The notes under the pieces are model-generated. The model saw only the letters and a list, made by a program, of their open reading frames with translations. It searched no databases and was not told the origin of the DNA. From ATX-6F1 sp943369485 (GTDB lineage: Bacteria; Cyanobacteriota; Cyanobacteriia; PCC-6307; Cyanobiaceae): 64,000 nt of DNA. This document shows positions 16,373 through 25,033 of this stretch, piece after piece. Numbering within the stretch: the first letter of the stretch is position 1; each line of letters begins with the position of its first letter. A program made the position numbers and the translations under genes. The stretch spans positions 1 to 64,000 of the forward strand of contig CALRNH020000016.1 in NCBI GenBank assembly GCA_943369485.1, read 5' to 3'.

Positions 16373-17062
16373 TCAACAGCGCAACCGCAGCGTGCGCGGC
16401 AGCTCCTCAGCGATCTCCCCCTCGGCCGTGAGTGCCGGGTAGGGGCGCCCCTCCTTGCGGCACCAGGCGGCCACCTGGGGGTAGGACCACTCGAACAGCA
16501 ACCGCCCGTAGCGCTCCGGAGCCACCCCTTCGCCGTGGCAGGGCACCAGCCCTGCCGCCTGGCGCTGCCTGAGCGCCTCGAACAGCAGGATCGCCGCTGC
16601 CACACTCACATTCAGCGACTGCACCATGCCGACCATCGGAATGAACAGCGCCTGGTCGACGCCGTTGGCGGTGGCCTCGGACAGGCCCCATTTCTCGGCG
16701 CCGAGCACGAAGGCGGTGGGTCCGGTGAAGTCGCAGCTGCGGTAATCCACGGCATTCACGCCCAGATGGGTGCCGTAGATCCGGAACCCCCGCTCCCGCA
16801 GCAGTGCCAGGGCGGTGGGGGTGTCGCTCTGGGGATGCAGGCTCACCCACTTCTGGCTGCCCTTGGCCGTGTCGTTGAAGAGGCGCGCCCGGCCAGGCAG
16901 GCTCACCACATGGGCCTCGAGCACCCCCACCGCATCGCAGCTGCGCAGGATCGCCGAGAGGTTATGGGGCTTGTCCACCTGCTCCAGCAGCACCGTCAGG
17001 TTCTCCATGCGCTGGTTGAGCACGGCTTGGATCCGCTGGAACCGTCGGGGCAGCAGGGGCAC
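16373..17062 (-). CDS. trmH: tRNA (guanosine-18-2'-O)-methyltransferase TrmH
   Basis: The 229-residue product (same length as the E. coli enzyme) begins at GTG 17060-17062 with PLLPRRFQRIQAVLNQR and continues with the TrmH signatures DKPHNLSAILRSCDAVG, FVLGAEKWGLSE and IPMVGMVQSLNVSVAAAILL, which form the SPOUT knot and SAM site. It methylates the ribose of G18 in tRNA D-loops. The frame extends further upstream to 17170, but that part shows no family similarity. It is divergent from the small membrane protein at 17203. Confidence 0.92.
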   Translation of the reverse strand: MPLLPRRFQRIQAVLNQRMENLTVLLEQVDKPHNLSAILRSCDAVGVLEAHVVSLPGRARLFNDTAKGSQKWVSLHPQSDTPTALALLRERGFRIYGTHLGVNAVDYRSCDFTGPTAFVLGAEKWGLSEATANGVDQALFIPMVGMVQSLNVSVAAAILLFEALRQRQAAGLVPCHGEGVAPERYGRLLFEWSYPQVAAWCRKEGRPYPALTAEGEIAEELPRTLRLRC

Positions 17063-17202
17063 GGGCGATGACGAGCTGCACGGGGTTGATGGCCAGGCTA
17101 TGGACCGAGCGGGCGCCCACCTCTCGGTTCTGTGGCGACCGCTGCCATTCACGCCCCCATCTGGGGCCAAGCTAGGGGCAATCTGACCATCTGTTCCGAC
17201 TG

Positions 17203-17460
17203 ATGCCCCTCTGGCTGACGCTGCTGCTGCTCGCCTTCAGTGTGGTGCTCTGGTCCAAGGGCTCCAGCAACCGCGACGACGTGATCGGTCTGCTTGAGCT
17301 GCTGCTCGGCACTGCTGCGTTGATGGTGTGTCTGTTCGCCGGCCATCACCTGCTGCTGGATCTGGCGGGGGTGGCCCTGGCCCTGTGGCTGCCCAAGGCC
17401 CACGCCGACATGACCTCCTTCCGCGCGGCCGAGAGCGACGACCTGCTGCTGCCCTTTTGA
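17203..17460 (+). CDS. Small conserved cyanobacterial membrane protein
   Basis: An 85-residue protein with two hydrophobic segments (about residues 3-19 and 28-61) separated by a short KGSSNRDD loop, and an acidic tail ending ESDDLLLPF. Its function is unknown. Its TGA overlaps the TTG start of the alkyltransferase-like gene, so the two are probably translationally coupled. I recognise the layout as a conserved cyanobacterial unknown but cannot name a role. Confidence 0.7.
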   Translation: MPLWLTLLLLAFSVVLWSKGSSNRDDVIGLLELLLGTAALMVCLFAGHHLLLDLAGVALALWLPKAHADMTSFRAAESDDLLLPF

Positions 17461-17816
17461 GTTCCCCGCTGAACGCCGCGCCTGCCACCAACTTTGACCA
17501 GCGGGTCTGGGCGGAGGTGGCCCGCATTCCCTACGGCCAGCTCGCCACCTATGGCCAGATCGCTGACCGCATCGGCGCCTTCGGCTGCGCCCGCCAGGTG
17601 GGCTGGTCCCTGCGGCGCCTGCCTCTGCCCTCCGACCTGCCCTGGCACCGGGTGGTGAACGCGAAGGGACAGATCAGCCTGAGCCTCAGCCGGGAAGGCA
17701 GCGACTGGATCCAGCGGGATCTCCTGATCGCCGAAGGCATTTCCGTCGATAGCCAGGGAAGATTGCCCCTCCGCCTCTATCGCTGGCGATCGGAAGATGA
17801 AGATTCCGTACTATAA
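17457..17816 (+). CDS. Alkyltransferase-like protein (MGMT fold, Cys replaced by Trp)
   Basis: A 119-residue protein with the DNA-binding fold of O6-alkylguanine-DNA alkyltransferase: IPYGQLATYGQIADRIG helix-turn-helix and the active-site loop. The catalytic PCHR is PWHRV here (Trp63), the hallmark of ATL proteins. These do not transfer alkyl groups but bind O6-alkylguanine and flag it for nucleotide excision repair. The start is TTG 17457, overlapping the previous stop (TTGA). The end of the gene overlaps a TATAAT element that probably serves the downstream pilin. Confidence 0.88.
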   Translation: MSSPLNAAPATNFDQRVWAEVARIPYGQLATYGQIADRIGAFGCARQVGWSLRRLPLPSDLPWHRVVNAKGQISLSLSREGSDWIQRDLLIAEGISVDSQGRLPLRLYRWRSEDEDSVL

Positions 17817-17817
17817 T
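17812..17817 (+). promoter_or_regulatory. Candidate -10 element for the pilin at 17883
   Basis: A perfect TATAAT lies across the stop codon of the upstream ATL gene, 65 bp before the pilin start. No convincing -35 is seen, so recognition could rely on an alternative sigma factor or an activator. Confidence 0.5.
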
Positions 17818-17882
17818 TGCAACACTGGCAAGCGCTCGCTACTTTCGACAAGTACGAGTACGAACAGATCCATTGAAGTGAG

Positions 17883-18302
17883 ATGAGATTTCAGTCAAAT
17901 CATCGAAGATTCTATCCAGTGGCCCCAACAGCGGGCTTCACTTTGTTGGAGATGATGATCGTTGTGGCCATCATGGGTGTGCTCTCTGCCGTGGCCCTTC
18001 CCCGCTTCTTGAGCGCCCGGGCCGTTGCGGAAGCGGGGGCAAGTGTTGGAGAACTGATTGGAGTGGCCAAGGTATGTGCTACTGCCAACGCCTCCAAGAT
18101 CGCCTTCTTTCTCTCCCAGCCTTCCGATTCGGCCTTGATCACCTGCAATGGCACGGCGACCAATCAGATATCAGGACGCCGTTTCCCTGCCAACGCCTTA
18201 GGCGTAAGATGTCTGCTTTCCAATACAACCGCAAACAGCGTTCGGCCGGTGATCAATATCAGCCCGACTGGCACCATGACCTGCACGTTCATCACCACCT
18301 AG
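17883..18302 (+). CDS. Type IV pilin-like protein
   Basis: A 139-residue prepilin: the leader ends in APTAG, then FTLLEMMIVVAIMGVLSAVALPRF-type helix with Glu+5. The head carries Cys at KVCATAN, LITCNGT, GVRCLLS and MTCTFI, the same spacing logic as the tandem pilins at 13760 and 14667, but the sequence is clearly diverged. A GAAGTGAG stretch precedes the ATG. It is monocistronic, with TATAAT 65 bp upstream. Probably a minor or alternative pilus subunit. Confidence 0.85.
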   Translation: MRFQSNHRRFYPVAPTAGFTLLEMMIVVAIMGVLSAVALPRFLSARAVAEAGASVGELIGVAKVCATANASKIAFFLSQPSDSALITCNGTATNQISGRRFPANALGVRCLLSNTTANSVRPVINISPTGTMTCTFITT

Positions 18303-18331
18303 GTGCCATATCCCCGGGAACCTGAGACTTT

Positions 18332-19846
18332 TTGAACCCTCCTGACCCTGGCGAGACTCCGGTTTCTCTTTCGATCGGTCTTGCTTCTCGCCAGTTGGCC
18401 TGGCAGGTGCTGCTGGCCGTGGGCTCCGGGGCCTACGCCGACGCCGCCCTCGAGCGGGAACTTCAGCGCCACGCGCTTTCGGCGGCCGATCGGGCCTTGG
18501 CCACCGAGCTGGCCTACGGCTCGATCCGTCGGCGCCGCGAGCTTGATGGCTGGCTCGATGCCCTCGGCAAAGTGCCGGCCGCCCGCCAGCCCCCGAAGCT
18601 GCGCTGGCTCTTGCACCTGGGGCTCTACCAGCTGCTACATGTCGATCGGGTGCCCGCCTCGGCGGCGGTGAGCACCACGGTGGAGCTGGCCAAACGCGGC
18701 GGCCTTGGCCGCCTGGCGCCGGTGGTCAATGGGCTGCTGCGCTCATTCCTGCGTCATCAGGAGGCCGGTGAACCACTGCCGCAGCCCCGCAGCCCCGCAG
18801 ACGCGCTCGCCCTGCGCCACTCCCTGCCCGACTGGCTGGCCTTCGATCTGCTCAGCTGGCTGCCTCCCGAGCGGGCCGAGGACTTCGCGGCCGCCTGCAA
18901 CCAGCCACCACCGTTGGATCTGCGCGTGAACCCTCTGCGCACCAGCGTTGAGCGTCTGCTGGCTGATTTCGCCGCCGCCGGCGTCGCCGCCGCTCCCCTG
19001 CCGGGGCTGCCCCAGGGCCTGACGCTGACCGCCCGCAGCGGCGACCTGCGCGCCCTGCCGGGGTTTTCAGAGGGCCACTGGTGCGTTCAGGACCGCTCCG
19101 CCCAGTTGATCGCGCCGCTGCTCGATCCCCAGCCTGGGGAGCGCGTTCTCGATGCCTGCGCCGCCCCCGGCGGCAAGAGCACCCACCTGGCCGAGCTGAT
19201 GGGCGATCAGGGCGAGGTCTGGGCCCTCGATCGCTCCGGCCCGCGCCTGCGGCGGGTGTTCGCCAATGCCGAACGCCTCGGCCTGGCTTCGATCCAGGTG
19301 CTGGAGGCCGATGCCCTCACCCTGGCCCAGGAGCGCCCGGAGCTGCTCGCCTCCTTCGACAGGCTGCTGATCGATGCCCCCTGCTCGGGCCTGGGCACCC
19401 TGGCACGCCACGCCGATGCCCGCTGGCGGCTGACGCCCGAGGCGATTCCTGAGCTGGTGGCGCTGCAACGCGATCTGCTGGAGGCTCTGTTGCCCCTGCT
19501 CAAGCCCGAAGGCCGGCTGGTGTACGCCACCTGCACGGTGCATCCGGCCGAAAATCAGCGGCAGCTGGAAGCGTTTCTTACCCGCCATCCCGATTGGCAG
19601 CGGCTCGCCGAGCTCCAGACCTGGCCCGGACCTGCCGGGGGCGATGGCTTCTTTGCGGCGCTGCTTCAGGGCAGCGGCGGCGGCGCCGTGGGGGCCAAAG
19701 GTGGCGGCGGAGCCACCGGGGCGCTGGGCACCGGCGGCGGGGAGCTGGGGCCGGCGGGGGGCGCAGGCGGAGCCGGGGGGCTGGGCCGCGAAGAGTCTGA
19801 GGGGCCGTTGCTGGCAGGCTGTCCGGAGCCGGCCGGGGCTTCGTAG
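18332..19846 (+). CDS. rsmB: 16S rRNA (cytosine-967-C5)-methyltransferase RsmB
   Basis: The 504-residue product has an N-terminal NusB-like RNA-binding domain (residues about 15-150, with ASAAVSTTVELAKRGG) and a C-terminal RsmB/Nop2 domain: motif I VLDACAAPGGKSTHLAEL, motif IV IDAPCSGLGT with the release Cys, and the catalytic Cys in YATCTVHPAEN. The conserved part ends near GDGFFAALL. The last about 55 residues are a Gly/Ala-rich tail translated from the strand opposite the Pro-rich tail of the PBP gene, a 181-bp convergent overlap. Start is TTG 18332. Confidence 0.93.
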   Translation: MNPPDPGETPVSLSIGLASRQLAWQVLLAVGSGAYADAALERELQRHALSAADRALATELAYGSIRRRRELDGWLDALGKVPAARQPPKLRWLLHLGLYQLLHVDRVPASAAVSTTVELAKRGGLGRLAPVVNGLLRSFLRHQEAGEPLPQPRSPADALALRHSLPDWLAFDLLSWLPPERAEDFAAACNQPPPLDLRVNPLRTSVERLLADFAAAGVAAAPLPGLPQGLTLTARSGDLRALPGFSEGHWCVQDRSAQLIAPLLDPQPGERVLDACAAPGGKSTHLAELMGDQGEVWALDRSGPRLRRVFANAERLGLASIQVLEADALTLAQERPELLASFDRLLIDAPCSGLGTLARHADARWRLTPEAIPELVALQRDLLEALLPLLKPEGRLVYATCTVHPAENQRQLEAFLTRHPDWQRLAELQTWPGPAGGDGFFAALLQGSGGGAVGAKGGGGATGALGTGGGELGPAGGAGGAGGLGREESEGPLLAGCPEPAGAS

Positions 19847-21771
19847 GGGGTGTTCTCCGGCGGCAGCCGGTAGGGCTCAGGCTCCCAGCTGCGCCCAGGG
19901 CGCGGTTCGCTCCAGGCGTCACTGCGGCTGGAGGACTTGGGCTTCTCAGGCCGGAACACCCCTGTCAGCACAGGCTTGGGCGGGAACGGACGCACGGGCA
20001 GATCCTTGACGATCGGCGCCATGAAGTCGTGCCAGGCGTAGGTGGCCACCACGCTGGTGGAGCCTGTTTCGCGGTTGTTGTCGTAGCCCAGCCAGACCCC
20101 GGTGGTCAGCTGGGGAATCGAGCCGATGAACCAGAGATCGCGGCCCCCCTCGGAGGTGCCGGTCTTGCCGGCCACCGGACGCCCGGGCAGGGCCGCCCCG
20201 CCCCCGGTGCCGCCGTTCACCACCTGCTGCAGCATCCAGAGCATGGCGTCAGCGATGTCGCTCTCCACCACACGCTTGCCGCGGTCGCCATCCACCCGAC
20301 GGCTCCAGAGCAGCTCGCCGTTGGGCCCGTCGATTTCCTCGAAGGGCGTGGGGGTGACGTAGACGCCGCGGTTGTTGATGGCGGCGTAGGCCGCGGTCAT
20401 GTCGAGCACGGTCTGCTCGTAGGCGCCGATCGCCATCGGGTAAAAGCGTCCAAGCTCCCGGTGCAGGCCCAGGCTCTTGGCGGTGGCGATCACCTTGTCG
20501 AAGCCCAGTTTCTGCAGCAGCGAGACCGCCACCACATTGAGGGAGTTCTGGAGGGCTACGTAGAGCGGTACGGCGCCCATGTAGCGGTTGCCGAAATTCT
20601 TGGGGCAGTAGCCCGCGAAGCAGCGCGGTGAATCCACCACGATGTCTTCGGGCTTCATCCCCTCCTTGAGGGCTGTGAGATACACAAACAGCTTGAACGT
20701 GGAACCCGGGGAGCGCAGGGCCTGGCTGGCGCGGTTGAACTGGCTCTTGGCGTAATCCTTGCCCCCCACCATCACCCGCACCAGGCCGGTGCCGGGCTCC
20801 ATCGACACCAGCGCCCCCTCCATCGATCCGTAGGCGTAGGTGTCGATCACCTTCTGCCCCTGGTTCTGCCAGGCCAGATTGAGGCTGGTGCGGATCGTCA
20901 GCCCACCCACCTCCAGCTGCTCGGGGGTGAGCACCTTGGGCAGCTCCTGGGCCACCCAGCTGGTGAAGTAGGGCGCCCGGCTGTTCCAGTACTTGGGCAG
21001 GGCCGGCTTGAGCTTCAGGGGGCTGGCCTCGGCCTGCTGCTGCTGCGCGTCGTCGATGAAGCCCGCCTCGCGCATCCGCCTCAGCACCACCGAGCGGCGC
21101 TCCAGGGCCAGATCGGGGTTCACCAGCGGCGAATACACCGAGGGCGCCGGCGGCAGACCGGCGATCAAGGCCGCCTCCGGCAAATTCAGCTGGTCCGGGG
21201 TCTTGGAGAAGAAGATCCAGGCCGCATCGGCCAGCCCGTAGGCGCTCGAGCCCAGATACACATAGTTGAGGTATTGCTCGAGGATCTGCTCCTTGCTCAG
21301 CTGGCGCTCGAGCTTGCCGGCCAGGGCCGCCTCCTCCAACTTGCGCCAGAGGGTGCGGTCCTGGCTCAGGTAGACCGTGCGCGCCAGCTGCTGGGTGATC
21401 GTGCTCGCCCCCTCCTCCACCGAGCCGCGGGTGATGTTGCGCACCATCGCCCGGCCGATCCCCACCGGATCGATGCCGTCGTGCTGGTAGAAGCGCCGGT
21501 CTTCGGCGGCGATGAAGGCGCGTTTGACCAGTAGGGGCATCTGGCCCGTGGCCACCTTCTCGCGGGTGGCGGGGCCGAGTTTCTGGAGCACCTGGCCATC
21601 GGCCGAGAGCACCGTGATCGTGCCGGGGCGGTTGAAGCTGCTGATCCGCTCCACATCGGGCAACATCCCGTCGATGGAACGCACCAGGTGGCCCTGGCCC
21701 ACCGCCGCCAGAGCGCCTGTGCCGGCCGCCAGCGCACCCAGCAGCAGCAGTTGGCGGCTGCGCTTGCTCAC
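19666..21771 (-). CDS. Class A penicillin-binding protein (PBP1A type)
   Basis: A 701-residue bifunctional cell-wall synthase. An N-terminal membrane anchor (about residues 7-27) is followed by the GT51 glycosyltransferase (FIAAEDRRFYQHDGIDP, GASTITQQLARTVYLS, KEQILEQYLNYVYLG) and a transpeptidase domain with SxxK in RSPGSTFKLFVY, SxN in SLNVVAVS and KTG in AGKTGTSEGGRDLW. The C-terminus is a Pro/Ser-rich tail of about 70 residues, antisense to the RsmB tail. It polymerises and cross-links peptidoglycan in the periplasm. The start overlaps the chlG stop by 4 bp. Confidence 0.93.
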   Translation of the reverse strand: MSKRSRQLLLLGALAAGTGALAAVGQGHLVRSIDGMLPDVERISSFNRPGTITVLSADGQVLQKLGPATREKVATGQMPLLVKRAFIAAEDRRFYQHDGIDPVGIGRAMVRNITRGSVEEGASTITQQLARTVYLSQDRTLWRKLEEAALAGKLERQLSKEQILEQYLNYVYLGSSAYGLADAAWIFFSKTPDQLNLPEAALIAGLPPAPSVYSPLVNPDLALERRSVVLRRMREAGFIDDAQQQQAEASPLKLKPALPKYWNSRAPYFTSWVAQELPKVLTPEQLEVGGLTIRTSLNLAWQNQGQKVIDTYAYGSMEGALVSMEPGTGLVRVMVGGKDYAKSQFNRASQALRSPGSTFKLFVYLTALKEGMKPEDIVVDSPRCFAGYCPKNFGNRYMGAVPLYVALQNSLNVVAVSLLQKLGFDKVIATAKSLGLHRELGRFYPMAIGAYEQTVLDMTAAYAAINNRGVYVTPTPFEEIDGPNGELLWSRRVDGDRGKRVVESDIADAMLWMLQQVVNGGTGGGAALPGRPVAGKTGTSEGGRDLWFIGSIPQLTTGVWLGYDNNRETGSTSVVATYAWHDFMAPIVKDLPVRPFPPKPVLTGVFRPEKPKSSSRSDAWSEPRPGRSWEPEPYRLPPENTPYEAPAGSGQPASNGPSDSSRPSPPAPPAPPAGPSSPPPVPSAPVAPPPPLAPTAPPPLP

Positions 21772-22751
21772 ATCGTGGCGACCAGACTGCTGTGGCCGAT
21801 CGCCAGGGCGGTGACCAGCATCCCCAGCACCAGAAACGGTTGGGCGCTGGCCTGGTACTTCACATCAAACGCCACCGGATCGCGCAACAGCCAGATGTCC
21901 TGGAAGGTGATCTGAGGAACGATCAGCAGCACCAGCAGCACGGCGGCGAAATGCTGGCCGATCGCGATCAGCACGCCCACCATCGCCAGCTGAAAAACGT
22001 TGATCATCCCGGCGCTGATCCAGCTGGCTCTTTGGATCCCGAAGACCACCGGCAGTGATTGCAACCCCAGGGCCCGATCCCCCTCCACGCTCTTGAAATC
22101 GTTCACCACCGCGATGCCGAGCCCCGCCAGGCTGTAGGCGAGGGTGAGCAGGGCGGTGGTCCAGGTGAGCTGGCCGAACAGGGCCTGGCCCGCCCACCAG
22201 GGCAGGGCGATGTAGCTGGCGCCGAGGGCGTAGTTGCCCAGCCAGCCGTTCTGCTTGAGCTTCAGCGGCGGAGCCGAATAGATGTAGCTCACCAGTGAGC
22301 CCCCCAGGGCCAGCAGCAGCAACACCGGCGTGCTGTGGCCGGCCCATAGGTCAAGCCCCCAGGCCACCGCCAGGCCGGCGAGCAGCAGCACCCAGATCTG
22401 CAGCTTCACCGCCCCCAGGCTCACGGCGCCGGAGGGGATGGGCCGGTAGGGCTCGTTGATCGCGTCGATCTCTCGGTCGTAGTAGTCGTTGATCGTCTGG
22501 GTGTAGCCGGCCAGCAGCGGACCGCTCATGAGCATGCAGGCGATGGCGGCGCCTACCTGGCCCAGGGACCAGTCGAAACGCCCGGAGGCCGCCGCCCCGC
22601 AGATCACACCCCAGATCAAGGGGATCCAGGTGACCGGCTTCATCAGCTGCAGATGCAGCTTCCAGGCGCTGCTGGTGCCGCTCGCCCCCTTCATGCCGAG
22701 GAGCTGGCGGGCGCCGCCGCCACTGGAGGTGGGCTCTTGGGAGTCGCTCAC
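21768..22751 (-). CDS. chlG: Chlorophyll synthase ChlG
   Basis: A 327-residue UbiA-superfamily prenyltransferase with about eight to nine membrane helices. The first Asp-rich motif is QTINDYYDREIDAINEPYRPIPSG and the second is NDFKSVEGDRALGLQSLP. ChlG esterifies chlorophyllide with geranylgeranyl or phytyl diphosphate in the thylakoid membrane, the last step of chlorophyll a synthesis; the NEPYRPIPSG run separates it from other UbiA members. It sits between a DUF2862-type gene and the PBP gene, whose start it overlaps (ATGA). This is one of the strongest phototroph markers in the window. Confidence 0.95.
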   Translation of the reverse strand: MSDSQEPTSSGGGARQLLGMKGASGTSSAWKLHLQLMKPVTWIPLIWGVICGAAASGRFDWSLGQVGAAIACMLMSGPLLAGYTQTINDYYDREIDAINEPYRPIPSGAVSLGAVKLQIWVLLLAGLAVAWGLDLWAGHSTPVLLLLALGGSLVSYIYSAPPLKLKQNGWLGNYALGASYIALPWWAGQALFGQLTWTTALLTLAYSLAGLGIAVVNDFKSVEGDRALGLQSLPVVFGIQRASWISAGMINVFQLAMVGVLIAIGQHFAAVLLVLLIVPQITFQDIWLLRDPVAFDVKYQASAQPFLVLGMLVTALAIGHSSLVATM

Positions 22752-22752
22752 C

Positions 22753-22977
22753 TCAGGCGGGGGTGATCTCGTCGTCGAAGAACCAGCCGCTGCTGCCGTC
22801 GCTCAGCTCGATCACGACGCCGACACCGCTGCCGTCGGTCATCTTGTAGCCGCTCACGGTGCCCGTGGCGTCGGTGCGCAGCAGTTCCACCATCCCGGCG
22901 GGAATGCGGTCACGCACCCGTGTGACCTTCACCCGGGAGCCGATCTGGACCGTGCCGGAGGTGGCAGCCTGGGACAT
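22753..22977 (-). CDS. DUF2862-type small protein
   Basis: A 74-residue soluble protein beginning MSQAATSGTVQIGSRVKVTR, with a beta-rich body (VELLRTDATGTVSGYKMTDG) and the C-terminal GWFFDDEIT. It matches the DUF2862 family of cyanobacteria and plants; the function is unknown. The fold looks like a small SH3-like barrel. The ATG at 22975-22977 is preferred to a TTG 30 bp upstream. It ends 1 bp before chlG, so the two are probably co-expressed. Confidence 0.75.
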   Translation of the reverse strand: MSQAATSGTVQIGSRVKVTRVRDRIPAGMVELLRTDATGTVSGYKMTDGSGVGVVIELSDGSSGWFFDDEITPA

Positions 22978-23032
22978 GGCCAGCGCGACGGGAAGGAAGC
23001 GCAACACTAACAGTCACCTCCGGCCAAGCCCG

Positions 23033-23800
23033 ATGGTTGCCAAGCGCATCATTCCCTGCCTCGACGTCGCCGCTGGACGGGTGGTCAAGGGAGTCAATTT
23101 CGTCGAGCTCAGGGATGCGGGCGATCCGGTGGAGCTGGCCTGCCGTTACGACGGCTCCGGCGCCGATGAGCTGGTGTTCCTCGACATCGCCGCCAGCCAC
23201 CAGGGGCGCGGCACCCTGGTGGAGCTGGTGCGGCGCACCGCCGAGGCGGTCACGATTCCCTTCACCGTGGGAGGCGGCATCCGCTCGGTGGAGGGCATCA
23301 CCGAGCTGCTGCGCGCCGGCGCCGACAAGGTGAGCCTCAACTCCTCCGCCGTGGCCGATCCCGAGCTGGTGAGCCGAGGGGCCGAGCGCTTCGGCTGCCA
23401 GTGCATCGTGGTGGCGATCGACGCCCGCCGCCGCCCGGGCGGCTGGGATGTGTTCGTCAAGGGGGGGCGGGAGAACACCGGCCTCGATGCCCTGGACTGG
23501 GCGCGGCGGGTGGTGGAGCTCGGGGCGGGCGAGATCCTGCTCACCTCGATGGATGGCGATGGCACCCAGGCGGGCTACGACCTGGCGCTCACCGCCGCGG
23601 TGGCGTCGGCCGTGGAGGTGCCCGTGATCGCCTCCGGAGGTGCCGGCTGCATCGATCACATCGCCGAAGCCCTGGGGCCTGGCCAGGCCTCGGCGGCCCT
23701 GCTGGCCTCCCTGCTCCACGACGGCGTGCTGACCGTGGGGGAGATCAAGGCCGACCTGATCGGACGGGGGCTGGAGATCCGCCCGCTGCAGCGGCCCTGA
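23033..23800 (+). CDS. hisF: Imidazole glycerol phosphate synthase subunit HisF
   Basis: A 255-residue TIM barrel of normal HisF length. The two catalytic Asp are in IPCLDVAAGRVVKG (first strand) and VVAIDARR (fifth strand), and the phosphate-binding loops FTVGGGIRS and VIASGGAG are intact. HisF cyclises PRFAR with ammonia delivered by HisH to give IGP and AICAR, linking histidine and purine synthesis. HisH is not in the window. The ATG at 23033 starts the conserved VAKRIIPCLD; a longer upstream frame is not conserved. Confidence 0.96.
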   Translation: MVAKRIIPCLDVAAGRVVKGVNFVELRDAGDPVELACRYDGSGADELVFLDIAASHQGRGTLVELVRRTAEAVTIPFTVGGGIRSVEGITELLRAGADKVSLNSSAVADPELVSRGAERFGCQCIVVAIDARRRPGGWDVFVKGGRENTGLDALDWARRVVELGAGEILLTSMDGDGTQAGYDLALTAAVASAVEVPVIASGGAGCIDHIAEALGPGQASAALLASLLHDGVLTVGEIKADLIGRGLEIRPLQRP

Positions 23801-23834
23801 GCCCTGATGGCCCCGTCGGCCCTTCGGAGCTGTA

Positions 23835-24242
23835 ATGCCTAGTTACATTATGCGTAACAGTCTGAGAAATCCCTTGCCGCCCCTGGCCCCGCCCCTGGCC
23901 ACCGCCTTGGCTCTGCTGATGGTGGCCACGGTGCTGGCGCTGGTGGCCTGGGCCCTTCAACTGATGCAGGCCGCCAATGACCGCAAGGAGTTCGCCCTGA
24001 TGCTCGCCGGCTGCATGGTCTGCTCCGCCGCCGTGGGCCTGGCCACCGTGATGGTGATCACCCTTTCGGGCCCCCATGGTCTGCTCGCCGCCCGCCCCCA
24101 GGGTCTTCCCAGCGAGGGGGACGCTGGGATCAGTCTCGATGCGATCGCCTTGCCCTGGGATCAATGGGTCGTTGATCAAACACCTGGGGAGGAGCGTTCC
24201 GGCTGGGAGCGCTCCCGCCGCCCGGCTGATCCGCTCAGCTGA
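23835..24242 (+). CDS. Conserved hypothetical membrane protein
   Basis: A protein of up to 135 residues with two predicted membrane helices (about residues 21-43 and 53-77) joined by a short charged loop (QAANDRKEF), and a hydrophilic tail. An in-frame ATG at residue 6 (MRNSLRN) could be the start. I cannot assign a function. It lies 34 bp after hisF and just before menG (7 bp gap), so it may be in an operon with menG. Confidence 0.6.
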   Translation: MPSYIMRNSLRNPLPPLAPPLATALALLMVATVLALVAWALQLMQAANDRKEFALMLAGCMVCSAAVGLATVMVITLSGPHGLLAARPQGLPSEGDAGISLDAIALPWDQWVVDQTPGEERSGWERSRRPADPLS

Positions 24243-24249
24243 AACGCCC

Positions 24250-24948
24250 GTGAAACCTGGCGATCCCGCCGCGGTGCGCGAGCTGTTCGAAGCGCTCGCC
24301 CCCCGCTACGACCGGCTCAACGACCTGTTCAGCCTCGGGCTGCACCGGCTCTGGAAGCGCCAGGCGATCGCCTGGCTGCAGCCACGGCCCGGCCAGCGGC
24401 TGCTCGATCTCTGCTGCGGCACCGGTGATCTGGCCCTGCTGCTGGCGGCCAGGGTGCGTCCCGCTGGCCGGGTGCTGGGGCTCGATGCGGCCGCCGCTCC
24501 CCTGGAGCTGGCCCGTCGCCGCGCCGCCGCCCAGCCCTGGTTGCCCCTGGAGTGGCACCAGGCCGATGCCCTGGCCACCGGCCTGAATCGCGCCAGCGCT
24601 GATGGGGCGGTGATGGCCTTCGGGCTGCGCAACCTCAGCGATCCCGCCGCGGGCCTGGCGGAGCTGCGGCGCGTGCTCAAACCGGGCGCGCGCGCAGCGG
24701 TGCTGGACTTCAACCGGCCCAGCACTCCGGCGGTCGCGGCCCTGCAGCGCCAGGCCCTGCGGCGGCTGGTGGTGCCCACGGCCGAGCGCTTCGGGCTGCG
24801 GGAGCACTTCGCCTACCTGGAACCCAGCCTGGAGCGCTTCCCCAGCGGGCCTGAGCAGGAGCGGCTGGCCAGAGCGGCCGGATTCGCCCAGGCCCGTCAC
24901 CGCCCCCTCGCGGGGGGGCTGATGGGGCTGCTGGAGCTGGTGGCCTGA
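24250..24948 (+). CDS. menG: Demethylphylloquinone methyltransferase MenG/UbiE
   Basis: The 232-residue product starts at GTG 24250 (VKPGDPAAVRELFEALAPRYDRLNDLFS, the UbiE N-terminal signature in part). SAM motifs are LLDLCCGTGDLAL and GLDAAAAPLE; the family-specific MAFGLRNLSDP and LRRVLKPGARAAVLDF follow. In cyanobacteria this enzyme does the last methylation of phylloquinone, the photosystem I secondary acceptor. The frame is open upstream to 24076, but that part overlaps the previous gene and shows no similarity. Confidence 0.92.
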   Translation: MKPGDPAAVRELFEALAPRYDRLNDLFSLGLHRLWKRQAIAWLQPRPGQRLLDLCCGTGDLALLLAARVRPAGRVLGLDAAAAPLELARRRAAAQPWLPLEWHQADALATGLNRASADGAVMAFGLRNLSDPAAGLAELRRVLKPGARAAVLDFNRPSTPAVAALQRQALRRLVVPTAERFGLREHFAYLEPSLERFPSGPEQERLARAAGFAQARHRPLAGGLMGLLELVA

Positions 24949-24977
24949 GGCCGGGACAGGGTGACGGTTAAAAACCT

Positions 24978-24997
24978 GGTATGCAGTATCTGATACC
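24978..24997. promoter_or_regulatory. Imperfect palindrome upstream of the EAL gene
   Basis: GGTAT and ATACC flank a 10-nt spacer containing a second TATC half, and the outer CCT/TAGG extend the symmetry with one bulge. It lies 36 bp before the EAL start and could be an operator or a leader hairpin. There is no direct evidence for either. Confidence 0.3.
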
Positions 24998-25033
24998 TAG
25001 GCTGTGGCAAATGGAATGGATTCTGCTTAAAAG

